Counted from the stretch's first letter, positions 1-11,733 are shown. The stretch: DNA of 64,000 nucleotides from Macrothele yani (GCA_039090855.1 CM076991.1:102622021-102686020), one strand, 5' to 3'. Made by a program: numbers and translations. Notes: generated by a model from the sequence alone, not told the origin.

Positions 1-183
1 TCTGTCCGACGAACTGTCCGCTTCTAGAACTTCAGTTTCTTGTTTATTGTAAATCCAGCACCACTAGTTCTGCCAGTATCCAACGATTGCATGTCTGTCT
101 GAACCGCGAAGAGTTTGTCTACTTTTGGACTATTACATTGGTCAGCCAAGTCACTTACACACTGATATAAATTCAGAGATCAT

Positions 184-240
184 GCACACCCACCCACACA
201 CACACACACACACACTAATAATAATAATAATAATAATAAT
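184..240. repeat. (CA)n then (AAT)n microsatellites
   Basis: A short CA run is followed directly by about eight TAA/AAT units. The rest of 1-379 shows no gene or recognisable repeat. Confidence 0.9.
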
Positions 241-378
241 CGAAAGAATGCCCCGGCATTCTTTTTTGATTAATTAAAGTATGCACCTTTTGCATGCCCA
301 GATCTTTGTGCGTGTGAAAAAGACCGAGTGATTTGAAATTACACGTTTGTTTACGTACAGCCAATTGCGTTTATTAGC

Positions 379-1200
379 ACACTTACGACCACACCGAGCC
401 ACAATCCGGTACATACTAAGTGGAATTAAATCATAACAAACAATAACAACGCATTCGCCTCAGTCACGACCACACCGAGCCACAGTCCGGTACATACTAA
501 TTGGAATTAAATCATAACAACAAACAATAACAACAAATTTGCCTCACTCACGGTCACACCGAGCCACAGTCCGGTACATACTAAGTGGAATTAAATCATA
601 ACAACAAACAATAACAACACATTCGCCTCACTCACGACCACACCGAGCCACAGTCCGGTACATACTAAGTGGAACAAAATCATAACAACAAACAATAAAA
701 ACACATTCGCCTCAGTCACGACCACAGCGAGCTACAGTCCGGTACATACTAAGTGGAATTAAATCATAACAAACAATAACAACACATTCGCCTCAGTCAC
801 GACCACACCGAGCCACAGTCCGGTACATACTAAGTGGAATAAAATCATAACAACAAACAATAAAAACACATTCGCCTCAGTCACGACCACACCGAGCCAC
901 AGTCCGGTACATACTAAGTGGAATTAAATCATAACAACAAACAATAACAACACATTCGTCTCACTCACGACCACACCGAGCCACAGTCCGGTACATACTA
1001 AGTGGAATTAAATCATAACAACAAACAATAACAACGCATTCGCCTTACTCACAACCACACCGGGCCAGAGTCCGGTACATAATAAGTGGAATTAAATCAT
1101 AATAGCAAACAATAACAACACATTCGCCTCACTCACGACCACACCGAGCTACAGTCCGATAAATATGAAGTGGAATTAAATCATAAAAATAAACAATATT
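379..1200. repeat. 84-bp minisatellite, about ten units
   Basis: The motif ACACCGAGCC and its variants recur at 391, 472, 556, 640, 724, 805, 889, 973, 1057 and 1141. The spacing is 84 bp, with two 81-bp units. The 3-bp difference comes from one CAA step in an internal AACAACAAACAATAAC stretch. Units are roughly 90-95% alike in the centre and decay at both ends. Stops occur in the units, so there is no coding reading. Confidence 0.95.
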
Positions 1201-2049
1201 TTTTTTACTAATTCTTCTCATTGGGCGGTACTTTGGTAGGTGGATTAATGAATGTCATTGCAACAAAATCAATGGAAGAAGATATGTGAGTCATAAAAGT
1301 AAATATTTGCTAAACTACGGTGGTGGCAATAGTAATTATCTCAATTGTGTTCAGTTTTTAAAAAACAATATTTATTTTTATTATTCTAATTATTATATTT
1401 ATATTTTTCAGATTTAGACGAATGTGAGAAACGACCCAGACATCGATAAAATATGATGGAGCTACGAAAGTCCATCTGCGCAAGGATTGGTACCTTTTGG
1501 TCTAGGATATCTACAGGTAAAACCCCGTCCTGTTATGCATCCTTTTGAAGCTCGCGTCAGAAGTAGTATTCACCCTAGGGATCGAGAGGAAGCTAAATTT
1601 CGCTACGTTGTAAAAACGAACTAAAAGAAGCGAAAGGGTATGTTTTGGAGGTAAAACTTCTTGAAGTGTGAAGGTTTGTTGGAGAATATTGAGAATTGGT
1701 ACTTAGGAACAGGATGAAAAATCAGCGAAATTAGGATTTAGTACAAAAAATAGCTTGAGGTAGAAGCAGATGGCAGGAGTGTTCCGAATTGATATGTAAA
1801 CATGAGGAAAAAGTAGGATTTAGGTTGGAAATCCTAATGATATGCTACGTAAGCATAGGACAAAAATTAGTATTATTAGGATTTAGCATAGAAGACAGCT
1901 CGAGGTAGGAGCAGAATGTAGGGAACTTCGGCGAGTGTTTGAATGTTTGGAGATGCACAGAAGCTACTGTTAAGTGGCAAAAGGAGAAGGTCATCCAAGA
2001 AACTAGACACCTGTAATCCAATGGAAAGAAACTTCTATAAATTCGAGTT
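1201..2049. other. Unassigned stretch
   Basis: No long ORF, repeat array, tRNA-like box pair or transposon end was recognised here. It is AT-rich with short homopolymers. Confidence 0.5.
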
Positions 2050-2052
2050 ATT

Positions 2053-2541
2053 TACGCTTTCCAACGTAGGTTGAAGAAGCGTGTACGCTCGAGCTCTGTC
2101 CGTCTGTCTGTCCGCACGATAACTCACGTAAAAATGATTCATTTTCGATGAAATTTTCGTATGTAGTAAGGAACAACCTGGAAACGAAACCTATTGAAAA
2201 TGAGAGAAATGGGTTCAAAGGTCAGGACATGGGAGCTGAATCCATTCCATCGCCCTTATGCGTCATAACTTACGTAAAAATGCTTCGATTGCAACAAAAC
2301 ATTAGCATGTTGTTCCGGAGGCATACTGAACCGATTCTGTTGAATATCATTGAAATGGGGTCAAAGGTCATGGCACAGGAGCGAGATTTATTCCACAGCC
2401 ATTATCCTCATAACTTGAGTAAAAATGCTTCTATTGCGACAAAACTTTAGTATGTTGTTCCGGAGGCATACTGGACGAATCAGTAGTCAGGATAATTAGG
2501 TGGGTTTGTGGCACACGATTTTTGATAAGTTGGAAAGCATA
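2053..2541 (+). mobile_element. 146-bp-repeat cassette with short inverted ends (copy I)
   Basis: The block opens with ACGCTTTCCAAC and closes with GTTGGAAAGC, its reverse complement. Between them is a leader rich in GTCCGTC steps and then about two and a half tandem units of 146 bp. Each unit has a CATAACTnACGTAAAAATG stretch and a TCAAAGGTCA decamer (2215 and 2361). The same layout occurs at 27582-30047, which shows a dispersed family. The inverted ends plus a tandem core resemble Helitron-like/HINE or bivalve pearl-type elements, but I cannot assign a superfamily. The ORF spanning 2148-2450 is incidental. Confidence 0.75.
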
Positions 2542-2570
2542 TCATAATCAATGCATTGCATGATTTTACT

Positions 2571-3253
2571 AACTTATGGATGCTTAATGAAAACGATAGA
2601 TCGAATCGAATGAAGCCCTTTCACTTACCATTTGGAGAGCCTGTTTCCTTCTGGTGACGTTGTATTGAACCTGCAAAGTTTTGTAATATAAAGGCTGATT
2701 TATAAGGCCATGGCCATTTAAGGCCTTGGGGATGCGTATCCCACGTCGATTTTTCTCCTTTCTAAGTTCCTTTTCCTTGTTGATCCTCCCAGTTTGAATC
2801 ACTGGCATCGTCTTGGACAGAGATTATACTGAAAAACAAACATGTAATATTGACGACATACAGTCAGTCATATGAAAAATTAAACAGAAATCCCCGAAGA
2901 TTCTAACGTATACTCTATTTTAACTTTCCTTTTGAGTTTCTTTTTCTATTTAAATTTGAGTTTGTTCTCTTAAGCATCTTCAAACCTGAACGTTATGTCT
3001 TTTCCCTCAACACACTAATAATGCAGCAGTAGTTTAAGAGGATTAATGTTATTGATGATAGACGTGCTGTTATACTGTGCTTCGATGTTAAATCCCTGAT
3101 GATGTATTGACTACGCCAATAAACCGGCTGTGAGTGTGGAGTACAAACCATGCAAGCAAAATAAACGTGTTTGTAAGTACTACAATTGACCTCTTTCTTG
3201 CAAAGCGTATGAGTACCTTCTGATATTACATTGACTTCAGCACACATAACGTA
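2571..3253. other. Unassigned stretch
   Basis: No supported gene. Two minus-strand ORFs of 74 and 96 codons show no recognisable motif and run partly into the adjoining SINE. Confidence 0.4.
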
Positions 3254-3410
3254 TGTGACGTGCCTGCCCCGCAGGACGCACACGACATAAAGGCAGCTAG
3301 AACGAACGTCTGCGTAGCTCAGTTGGTAGAGCGTCTTGTTCAGGAATAAGTGGACTCTGGTTCGATTCCCGGCGTGGACTCAAAATGACGGAGAAATTTA
3401 CTTCGTTATA
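3254..3410 (+). mobile_element. tRNA-derived SINE, family 3, copy 1
   Basis: The element begins TGTGACGTGCCTGCC and ends ACTTCGTTATA. A tRNA-like body lies at 3308-3379 with box A (TAGCTCAGTTGG), box B (GGTTCGATTCC) and a pairing acceptor stem (GTCTGCG with CGTGGAC). Unlike most SINEs it carries a conserved leader of about 54 bp upstream of the tRNA-like part and lacks an A-rich tail. Minus-strand copies lie at 23655, 24076, 26108, 40109 (fragment) and 46571. The anticodon region is degenerate, so I call no tRNA isotype and no functional tRNA gene. Confidence 0.85.
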
Positions 3411-4479
3411 CGTAATTAATTTACTGACGTAAGGACTAAGTTACAGGGGAAAGACAAATTACGTTATAAGTTTTAGAAACGTTCCTATTCCTATTTCATC
3501 AGGAAAGAAATCGGGAAATGTTTAATTCTATACATCTTGTTTTTCTTATCAAGTATATTTGGAAACCTTTTTAAATTAAACAAAAATGTCTGAAGAGCTA
3601 TTTGTGGTTTAAACAGGTAATTATAATTAGGAAAAGAAGATGTAACTTCTAGTCAAGACAAAAGTATTATTTTAGATGTTCAGGTTTTAACTGACGAATT
3701 CACTCTATGTTTTCTTTTCTTAGCGTATTTTACCACTTGGCATGATAACTCCGACGATATTCCTGATATCGATTCTTTTCGTTTTTCCTTTTTGACAGAC
3801 TGCTTGATAATCATTAGATATAATCCGCCGATCTCATCTGGAATTTTTTACGCCGTCGATTGAGAAAAGTCACATTCGTAAATATTACCAAGAGACAGCG
3901 CAGAAAGATTTCTTTCAAATTCAAGGATAGCTTAATCGTCTTAAAGCAGAGATGAATTTCTCTCAACATTGCTCATATGCGCAACGAAAGAAACTTCTTC
4001 AAAGTAAACTCTACTCCGCGGGCGATCTTCATTAACAAGCTGTTTAACAGCAAGTCATGAGGTTTAAAAAGAATAAATCTTCTGGCTTAGATGACATATT
4101 TCCCGAAGTTGAATTTGGCCTTTCTCATTAATTTGCTGTTGTTTAAAACCGCAGTTTTAAGCTGGTTTAATTATGGATAAGTAACTCTCTTTCATATTTG
4201 ACGGCATTCTAATATTGTTCCATTTAATATGATGTAGGGAAGATCTCAAAAGAGAATTCGATATCTCATGGTTCTGTTATACGAAGGCTTTGAGGAAAGA
4301 ATTTAGAACAAAAATAATAAAATCTAAATAACGGTGCAATTATATGAAAAGACGGTATAAGTAAAATAGAGATATTGAGGAAAACAAAGATGAATAAATT
4401 CAGGGCGACAGCTTTCCCATTTGCATCGCTCCACCACTACAATTCTAAATCATATTTCGTTATCGTATAACAGTGAAAC
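3411..4479. other. Unassigned stretch
   Basis: AT-rich sequence with no ORF of note and no repeat that I can define. Confidence 0.5.
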
Positions 4480-5990
4480 GTCAAATATGCAGTAGTAAGA
4501 GAATGTGAAATCGAATATTGAGCAATAAAGAAACACGAAACTCAACATGCTACTGTAGAATATGAAATTGAAGATGTTTCAATAAAGTAATGTCGAGCGA
4601 ACAGCATTAAAGGAAAACCAAACATACTTCCATGAAGTGATGTGGAACATGCTGAACTAAAGGACCATGAAACTGAACATGCTTTAGTAAAAGTAATATG
4701 AAACATGTTGCACTAGAGGAATATGAAACTGAACACGATGCTTCGGTAACGTACCTTGAGACGTATTGCATGAAAGAAATACGAAACTGAATGCGCTTCA
4801 GTGAAGTAATGTGGAATGCGTTGCTTTGAATATTAATGTACATATGCTTCAGTAAAGAAATGTAGAAGGAGTTACAGTAGAGGAATGTGAAACTGACCGT
4901 GCTTCCGTAATACGGAAGATGTTGCAGTAAGAGAATTTGAAACTGAACATGCTTCAGTAATGTAGCACGAGTTCCACTAAAGTCATGAAATTGTACACAC
5001 TACAGTAAAGTTATGTGGAACGTGCTGCATTAAAGAAATATGAAACTGAATGTGCTTCAGTAAAGTACCATGAAACTGAACATGCTACGGTAAAGTACCA
5101 CCGTGTAACGTGTTGCATTAAATAAATATGAAAACGGACGTGCTTCAGGAATGTGTAACGCGTTGCAGTAAAGGAATATGAAACTGAACATACTACAGTA
5201 AAAGTAATGTGGAACGTGTTGCAGTAAAAGAATATGAAACTGAACATACTACAGTAAGAGTAATGTGGAACGTGTTGCATTACAGAAACACGAAACTGAA
5301 CGTGCTTCAGTAATGTGGAACACGTTGCAGTAAAGGAATATAAAACTGAACATTCTACGGTAAAAGTAACGTGGAACGTGTTGCATTAGAGAAATATGAA
5401 AATGAACGTACTTTAGTAAAGCATAAGTGGAACGCTAAATATAAAATTAAACATGCTTCAATAAAGTTATGTAAAACGTATTGCATTAAAAGAATATGAA
5501 ACTAAACCTACTGCAATATAGAATTATGAAGTTGAGAATACTCAATAATGAATATGATTTTGAACATTCTTAGTAAAGGAATACGAAACTGAGCATGTTG
5601 AAGTAGCAGAACGGGAAATTGTACATACTGTAATGTAATACAGCGAAATTCTATTAAACGTGCCACCGAAAAATAACATGAAACCGAACATTCTGAGGAT
5701 ATGCAGTGTACACTTTATCGTTTTATCAGTAAACAAATATGAAAAAGAAGATGCTGTAATAAAATAACAATAATTTGAAATTGTTAGAGTAAAGGAATAA
5801 ATGGAAATGATTATGATGCATCAAAAAATGTTAAAGTGAAACAGTTGTATTAAATAAAATATATAACTGAAGCTGAAACATGCTGCAACAGAGCAATATG
5901 CCATGATTATACTCATCAGAGAAATGAGAGTTAAGATGATGCAGTAGAGGAATGTGAAACTGAGCATGACGTTATAAAATTACTGAAACC
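4480..5990. repeat. Decayed tandem array, ~57-bp units with ~28-bp half-units
   Basis: The motif GAAACTGAACATGCTTCAGT and its variants recur with GTGGAACGTGTTGCAGTAAA roughly every 50-60 bp. The clearest units are at about 5170-5400. Divergence rises towards both ends. The two half-motifs share an ATG(A/T)(G/A)AA(C/A) core, suggesting an older unit of about 28 bp. Minus-strand ORFs here are by-products of the repeat. Confidence 0.8.
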
Positions 5991-6251
5991 GAACTTGCTG
6001 CTAAAAACAGCATGTAAAAAAGAACATTGCAATAGCCTTCGCGCCGTTCCGCTAACTTACGTAAGACTAGATTAGCCTTCGAATCTCACGAGAGACGTTA
6101 CATCTCAGTTGGTTCGTTTCCTCTGCAGTAGGACGCCGTTAGTTCTTATTTTTTAATGTATCTGAAAAACTAACCTATTTTCTCAAAGTAGGACTGAACA
6201 ACCTAATAAAACACGAAGTCCATTTTCTTAACTCCACAATGGAATTTAATA

Positions 6252-7441
6252 CACTGAAGTGCCAAAAGTCATGGGGTACGTACCTAGTACCGTGTAGGAC
6301 CCCCTCTAGCACGGCGAAGTGTAGTAACTCGACGTGGCATCGGTTCCACATGTGGCCGGACGACTTTTAGAGTGATGTTGAGCCATGCCGTCTGAACAAC
6401 CGCCCACAGTTCCCTGCTATTTGTAGGTGCAGGATCTTGGGTGCGAATGAACCTTTCCACCACGTCCCATAAGTGCTCTATTGGGTTCATGTCGGGCGAA
6501 CGTAGTGGCCACACCACCGTCGGAACTGTCCAGAATGCTCCTCGAACTAATTTTGGACCCGATGATATGTGCATTATCCGCCTGGAAAATCCCATCGTTG
6601 TTGGTGTACATGAAGTCCATGAAGGACCACAAATGGTCACCAGCAAAGCAACAAAGCGATTGCAAGTTAATGAGGTGTTTACGAGTACCAGAGGACCCAA
6701 ACCATACCACGTAAAGACACCCCACACATATATGGAACCACCACCATCTTGCACAGTGCCTTGTTGACAGCTTGGGTCCATAGCCTTTTGGGGTCTGCGC
6801 CACACCCGAACCCTACCATCATCTCTTAACAACTTCTCATTGGACCCTGCCACATGATGCCAGTCTTCCAAGATCCAATTACCATGTTCACGAGCCCAGG
6901 TGAGGTGCTGTGTCCGATGTTGTGTTAACAAAGGCACTCTGGTGGGTCTTCTGCTCCAATATCCCATGGACGCTAAATTACTCTGCACTGACCTGATGGA
7001 TATGTCTCTGGTATCTCCTGCATTGAATGTAGATGTTATTTGAGCCAGTGTTCCTTAGCATGGACAATCTTAGTCAAACGCTACTGGTCACGGTCATGCA
7101 ACACACGTGGTCGGCCACTGCGCTCTCCACGGTGGGTGGTAATGCCTTCCGTGAGGTATTCTCGGTACACATGTAGCACTGTGGATCGAGCAATGTTGAA
7201 CATTCGCATAACTTCGGAAATTGAATGTCCCATCCGTCTGGCTCCCAATACAATGCCTCGTGTAAACTCCGATAATTCACGTCGGCTTACCATATTCCTA
7301 CTGGTGGTTGTTCAAACTCATTCACGAGATTACACCTCGCAACTGACAAAAATCGTGGGGCGCGCGTTGAAGCCTTTATACGACGGCAGCGCCAGTTAAA
7401 AATTTGCATACTGCTATCCCATGACTCTTGGAACTTCGGTG
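6252..7441 (-). mobile_element. Tc1-like element, complete ends, decayed
   Basis: The inverted ends CACTGAAGTGCCAAAAGTCA (left) and its near-complement ending CTTCGGTG (right) sit inside TA on both sides (6250-6251 and 7442-7443), the Tc1/mariner target duplication. The length of 1190 bp is slightly short of the usual 1.3-1.6 kb. It holds one transposase reading on the minus strand, described separately. Confidence 0.9.
6284..7293 (-). pseudogene. Tc1-like transposase pseudogene
   Basis: It would encode a cut-and-paste DDE transposase acting on its own terminal repeats in the nucleus. The N-terminal helix-turn-helix part starts at 7293 (MVSRRELSEFTRG, then FNIARSTVLHVYREY and GRPR). The catalytic part lies at 6284-6988 and contains VRVWRRPQKA, YVWGVFTWYGLGP and SPDMNPIEHLWD. 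The middle (GIFQADNAH, with the second Asp) is read in another frame, so at least two compensating frameshifts lie near 6640 and 6540. The first catalytic motif reads GSNEKL where the family has a SDES-type motif, so the first Asp is lost. The third acid (E of PIEHLWD) is present. Inactive. Confidence 0.9.
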
Positions 7442-7442
7442 T

Positions 7443-9760
7443 AATTGTTCCAAGAGCAATTATTCTGGCTTCCGTGCTTTGAATGAGGAAACTTATGCCG
7501 ATGCTTTCTCAGCGGTCTCGTTAGCTCTTAACAAAAAAGGAACCTTCGACCATTCATCAGGGTTAGCGTAATCTTTCTCCTGCACTCCGCTGTACAGTGC
7601 CGAAACATACCATCCAGCTTTCTCTAGCCAGTCGACGTGAAAGAGTCTTGTTTCTGATTTCGGGATTACGCCCGTACACTTGACCTGGAACGCGATTTGA
7701 AGCTCGAGTGCCCTCTTCTTCGCCCAAACAATGTTTTTATATTACAGTATTTTCGGTTTTTTAGGAATCGACTGTTTGCATATATAGTTTCGACGAAACG
7801 AGTTGTCGATGAAGTGAACCAGACCCCAGTACAAGCAACTTCCTTAACGGAATGTTTGACAGCGTTATTAGCGTTTCAATTTTTTAACTTTGCGAAATAA
7901 ACTTATCCCGCAAAGCCAAAGCACTTAAGCTACTTTAAGAGTGCCATTTTAGATCAAAGTAGCAAAATAAAAAAGTTAAGAGAGTAAAGAATGAAGAAAA
8001 CGCGTAAACTGAAAACAATAATTAAAAAATCTTGAAATTTGTGGCTACTATGAGATATTTTTTTTAATTTCAAAGCAATGTAGGAAACGACTAAATATTC
8101 AATAGAAGGGAAATGGAATTGGAAATGAGAATCCATGTTGATAATGATAATGAAAGATGCCACACAAAAAATTGAATAGCAATATGAGATTTGCTTTTTC
8201 GAAATAAAATATATGAGCAAATGAATTTAATATTCTGAATAAAATATGTAAGGGAAAAATTATCTGTTGATTTTAGTTAATTTGGGAAGCTCAAATTGGT
8301 TGTAGAAGTGGCATGTGTTCAGTTCCTTCGTTTATGTTTAAGAATGCTTTAAAATTTCTTATTATAAAAACGTTCTAGACAAGTTCAGCTTCATTTTCAA
8401 TGGCAGAAATAAACTTTATGGTATTATAAGCTAAGGCAGAATAAATAAATAAATTCAACGGCACTGACTCTTTTAAGTTAATTCGCATCAAAGAGCAAAA
8501 ATGAGGAACACTGAAGAAAAAATTAAGTCTCCGAATTCTCATTTCAAAATTTGTTTCCGTTTTATAAACTTTGCAGGTTAAAAAGTAAAAATAAGCAAAA
8601 CCTTGAAATTATATTAACAGTTACTTGTATTCCAGTAGTTAATTCCCTAATATTTTTTTTTTCGTAAAAGTATTTAATGATTTCCGTCCAAGTGAATTTA
8701 GAAGAAACACTTGCTACAGGATAAAACTACAGTATTTAATGCTCTGTACTTTATACATGTTTATCTATTTGGTTGATCTTTAGTTATCGTGCGTTCCTTA
8801 AAAGCTGAGGCAAATAATTTATGTTTTTTCCTTTTACAAAAAAAAACCTAAAGTTGAGGAAGGAAAAAAATGCAAATATAAAAAAGTGATTTAGCCACTT
8901 CTCCGGGTTGGTGTAAGATGAAAAAGCAATCAGGAGATTTCTTGAAAAAAGCTCTTCTCCTATTCAGATAGATTAAATTACAAATTAAAAATAATCACGA
9001 TAACAAGAAAAGACGGAGATTGACTCAAAAGAAAATGAAGTATGCATTGTAATTAGTTTCGGAAATTAGAAAACAGACACTCGAATAGAAGAAGCAGTCG
9101 TCTGATCATATTGAATTACGCATTTAAATTAAAAAGCAGCATTTCACAAAGATTTAATTGAAAACTGACGATGAAATAACTTCTAAAGGAAATTTGCGCT
9201 TATTTATTTTATTTTGCTTTGCAGTTTCATTCTGGAGACTTTTTTTTTTCTTTTTTTTATTGTTGAGAAATCGCCCCTTGCAAATAGTATTTCTTTCAAT
9301 TTTTATTAATCTCTACCTTACGTGTCATTTTCCTTCTTTATCGCTCCACATCGAAACTATTTTTCATCTCCTGTATAATGAGCAGCATGATAGAAGATGG
9401 AGTACTTCAGCGTTTGGAAACGTTTTTATTTTATTAATTTTTTTGGGGGGAAGGGCAAATTTTACCTGTGATTAATAACCTAATTCCGGCATAATTATTT
9501 TTAAATGATTAAGTTACATAATTTAATAGAATTTGAAATGAATAACAAGGTTAAACAAAAGGAACATGCCATATTTGAACAGCTACACGACTCTAACAGT
9601 AAAGGAATTGATGCATGTCTGAAAATATTTCACTCTAGAGGATTTCTGAAGGGGAAAACGTGCACGGTTTATTTTTTATAAGATTCGAAACTTTTCTTTA
9701 GTACCACATAAGATCGAAATTATTTTAAACGTATAATCATTCCCAACAGTATATCAATAT
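7443..9760. other. Unassigned AT-rich stretch
   Basis: About 2.3 kb of AT-rich sequence with poly-A/T runs. Small ORFs (such as 7697-7900 and 9158-9475) show low-complexity Phe/Leu/Ile content and no domain. No repeats or transposon ends recognised. Confidence 0.5.
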
Positions 9761-10049
9761 GCATTTCATTTCATTTCATTTTTATTTTCAGTTGTGACCA
9801 TATACACCAAAAGCAATACCATAATAATAACAGTGTAAAATAATAACAACAGTGTAACTAGTGACAACAGGGAAGCACGAGGGAAAAGGCCTGGATTGGC
9901 CTAACATAGCCCTCGGCACCCATAATAAAGATCGTATAAGTCAGGAACAGACATAAATAATTTGCTGACATCATACAAGCAAATTAGTAAGTAGTAAATA
10001 AAAATTATAAAGAAAGAAAGGTCACCGTGAATAGTTTAATATTGTCTAA

Positions 10050-10316
10050 CAAATAAATACATCGCTCTTTCCACGTTCCAGAAACACACAGCATCCGAAA
10101 AATTTTTTCAGCCGCCGCTGTGGAATTGAACCAACAGAACTCTCGATATCTAACCGCGTATATGTAACGCGCTCGGCTAGATATCGAGAGTTCTGTTGGT
10201 TCAATTCCACAGCGGCGGCTGAAAAAATTTTTCGGATGCTGTGTGTTTCTGGAACGTGGAAAGAGCGATGTATTTATTTATTAACTGTCGCCACGTATTT
10301 GGAGTATTTTCTCGCC
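10050..10316. mobile_element. Fold-back tRNA-SINE with perfect 102-bp inverted arms
   Basis: Positions 10051-10152 and 10178-10279 are exact reverse complements (102 bp each) around a 25-bp loop. The whole insert is flanked by one 14-bp direct repeat, TTAATATTGTCTAA (10036-10049 and 10317-10330), a LINE-type target duplication. Each arm contains a box B-like GGTTCAATTCC and a tail GAACGTGGAAAGAGCG that matches the tail of the tRNA-SINE at 33918-34051. So the arms are two inverted copies of a SINE 3' half inserted as one unit. It lies in the 3' region of the minus-strand LINE. Confidence 0.9.
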
Positions 10317-10444
10317 TTAATATTGTCTAAGTAGAATTTTATCCTAGTTTCACAATTTTTCACTACAAATAAGAGCATAGGCATATGAAATTCCAAAATT
10401 AAACTAGATAACCTTCAAAGAGTTAGTCAAAAAAAAAAAAAAAA

Positions 10445-11364
10445 AAAACTGTGATAGAGCTAGTTTTTCCCCAACAGATAGAGTTTTAGTTTTTTCTTAA
10501 AAAGATTAATATTATTAATAGCAGTAAGATGGTGAGGAAAAAAGTATTCCATAATTTAGGGCCAGAGTAATTTATGGTGCTTTAAAAATTTTCTGTATGT
10601 GTGAATACCGGCAGTAGTTTGAATCTATTTCTTGTTGGATAAGTATGAGTATGGATATTGATTGTGATCAAATTGTGATCAAATTATAGTAGAGGTAATA
10701 ATTTATTAAACATAGTCTTTCCCAAGTTATATTCATATAGTTTTTGTATAGTTAATATATTGAAAGTATTGGGATGTGTAGTTGTTCCATATGTCAAATT
10801 GGAAGATTGATTAGTATTAATTTTTAAATCCAATAACCTGATAAATTTATTTTGTAATTTTTGTAGTTTGTGAATGTTATATTGTGTTGTTTTCCCTCAT
10901 ATCAATATACAGTAGGTGAAATAGGTCTGTATGATGGAATAGTATAACGCCAGCATTAATTTGGGGGTCAGATGTCTGAGGGGGTGACTAATATTTCCAA
11001 TGTTTCTCGAAAATTTAGTTGAAAGTAGATCTATATGTGTATTCCATTTTAAATCATCACTTAAAGTGGTACCCAAATACCTATGGCAGTGCACCATTTC
11101 AATATCATGTCGAATTAATTTTATTTTCTCTAAGTTATGTGGAAAAGCAGAATATTTGCTAAAGATCATTATTTTTGTTTTATTCATATTAATAGCCAAA
11201 TCGTTACAACTCAACCAGTCATTAGTTAAAGTGAAATTATTTTCCAACTGAGAAATAAGTGTTTCAGATAGACAGAACTTTTTAACAGAAGTTTCAATGG
11301 AATTCTTCTCTTTAAAAGGTGAGATGTGTGAAGTCCTTCTCCTGTTACCGTTTAGCAAGTGCAT
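10445..11364 (-). pseudogene. LINE reverse transcriptase C-terminus (pseudogene)
   Basis: Reading downward from 11364, the frame holds TNDWLSCNDLAINMNKTKIM, then YLGTTLSDDLKWNTHIDLLS and LMLALYYSIIQTYFTYC. This is the typical end of CR1/L2/Jockey-type RT, just after the catalytic YADD palm motif, which is not in this fragment. Similarity continues through other frames to about 10445 (NKLQNKFIRLLDLK-like, then THPNTFNILTIQKLYEYN), so several frameshifts and stops are present. Non-functional. Confidence 0.75.
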
Positions 11365-11733
11365 CCATTTGAACCAGAATATTCAGAACTGATGACACGT
11401 TTAGTATTCTATTCTACTATGCCACGAAATAGTGGAGCCACAAAGTTACGTCCCAGAGATTTATCAGTTTTTAATAGGCTGTGTGGGTGCCTCATGAATT
11501 GCGAAACCAATGTTTTATCCATGCCGAAAGTAAATTACATACTCTTCTCTGATGGGATCAAGGTGCAATTTTGGCTGCACCAAGAAAGAGAACAACAACG
11601 CTGTCTCAATTCTCTCAAAGTAAACAACATACCCTTCTCTGATGGGATCAAGCTGCAACTTTGGCTTCACCAAAAAGGGACACAACAATGTTCTCTCATT
11701 TCTGTCAAAGTTGCAACATACATGGTTACATAA
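11359..11733 (+). other. ORF with two in-frame 30-residue repeats
   Basis: Within this 124-codon ORF, 11527-11616 and 11617-11706 are two 90-bp units of exactly 30 codons each. Each encodes a FSDGIK...WLHQ...QQ-type segment, and substitutions between units keep the frame open. No domain is recognised and no promoter or splice signal is evident. It may be a short non-coding tandem duplication that happens to be open. Confidence 0.35.

Larger units (their letters stand above)
9765..11370 (-). mobile_element. CR1/L2-like non-LTR retrotransposon, 3' part
   Basis: A minus-strand LINE fragment: the RT C-terminus near 11360, then a long AT-rich 3' region ending in an ATTTC/ATTTT-type simple tail near 9765-9790. 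The 5' half including the endonuclease is absent, as expected of 5'-truncated target-primed copies. A fold-back SINE has inserted into the 3' region (10050-10316). Clade assignment is from motif style only. Confidence 0.7.

Noticed and set aside
379..1200. CRISPR-like regular array
   Set aside because: Units are contiguous tandem repeats with no unique spacers, and the sequence is eukaryotic.
3308..3379. Possible functional tRNA gene
   Set aside because: The cloverleaf is degenerate in the anticodon arm and the sequence belongs to a dispersed SINE with fixed flanks.
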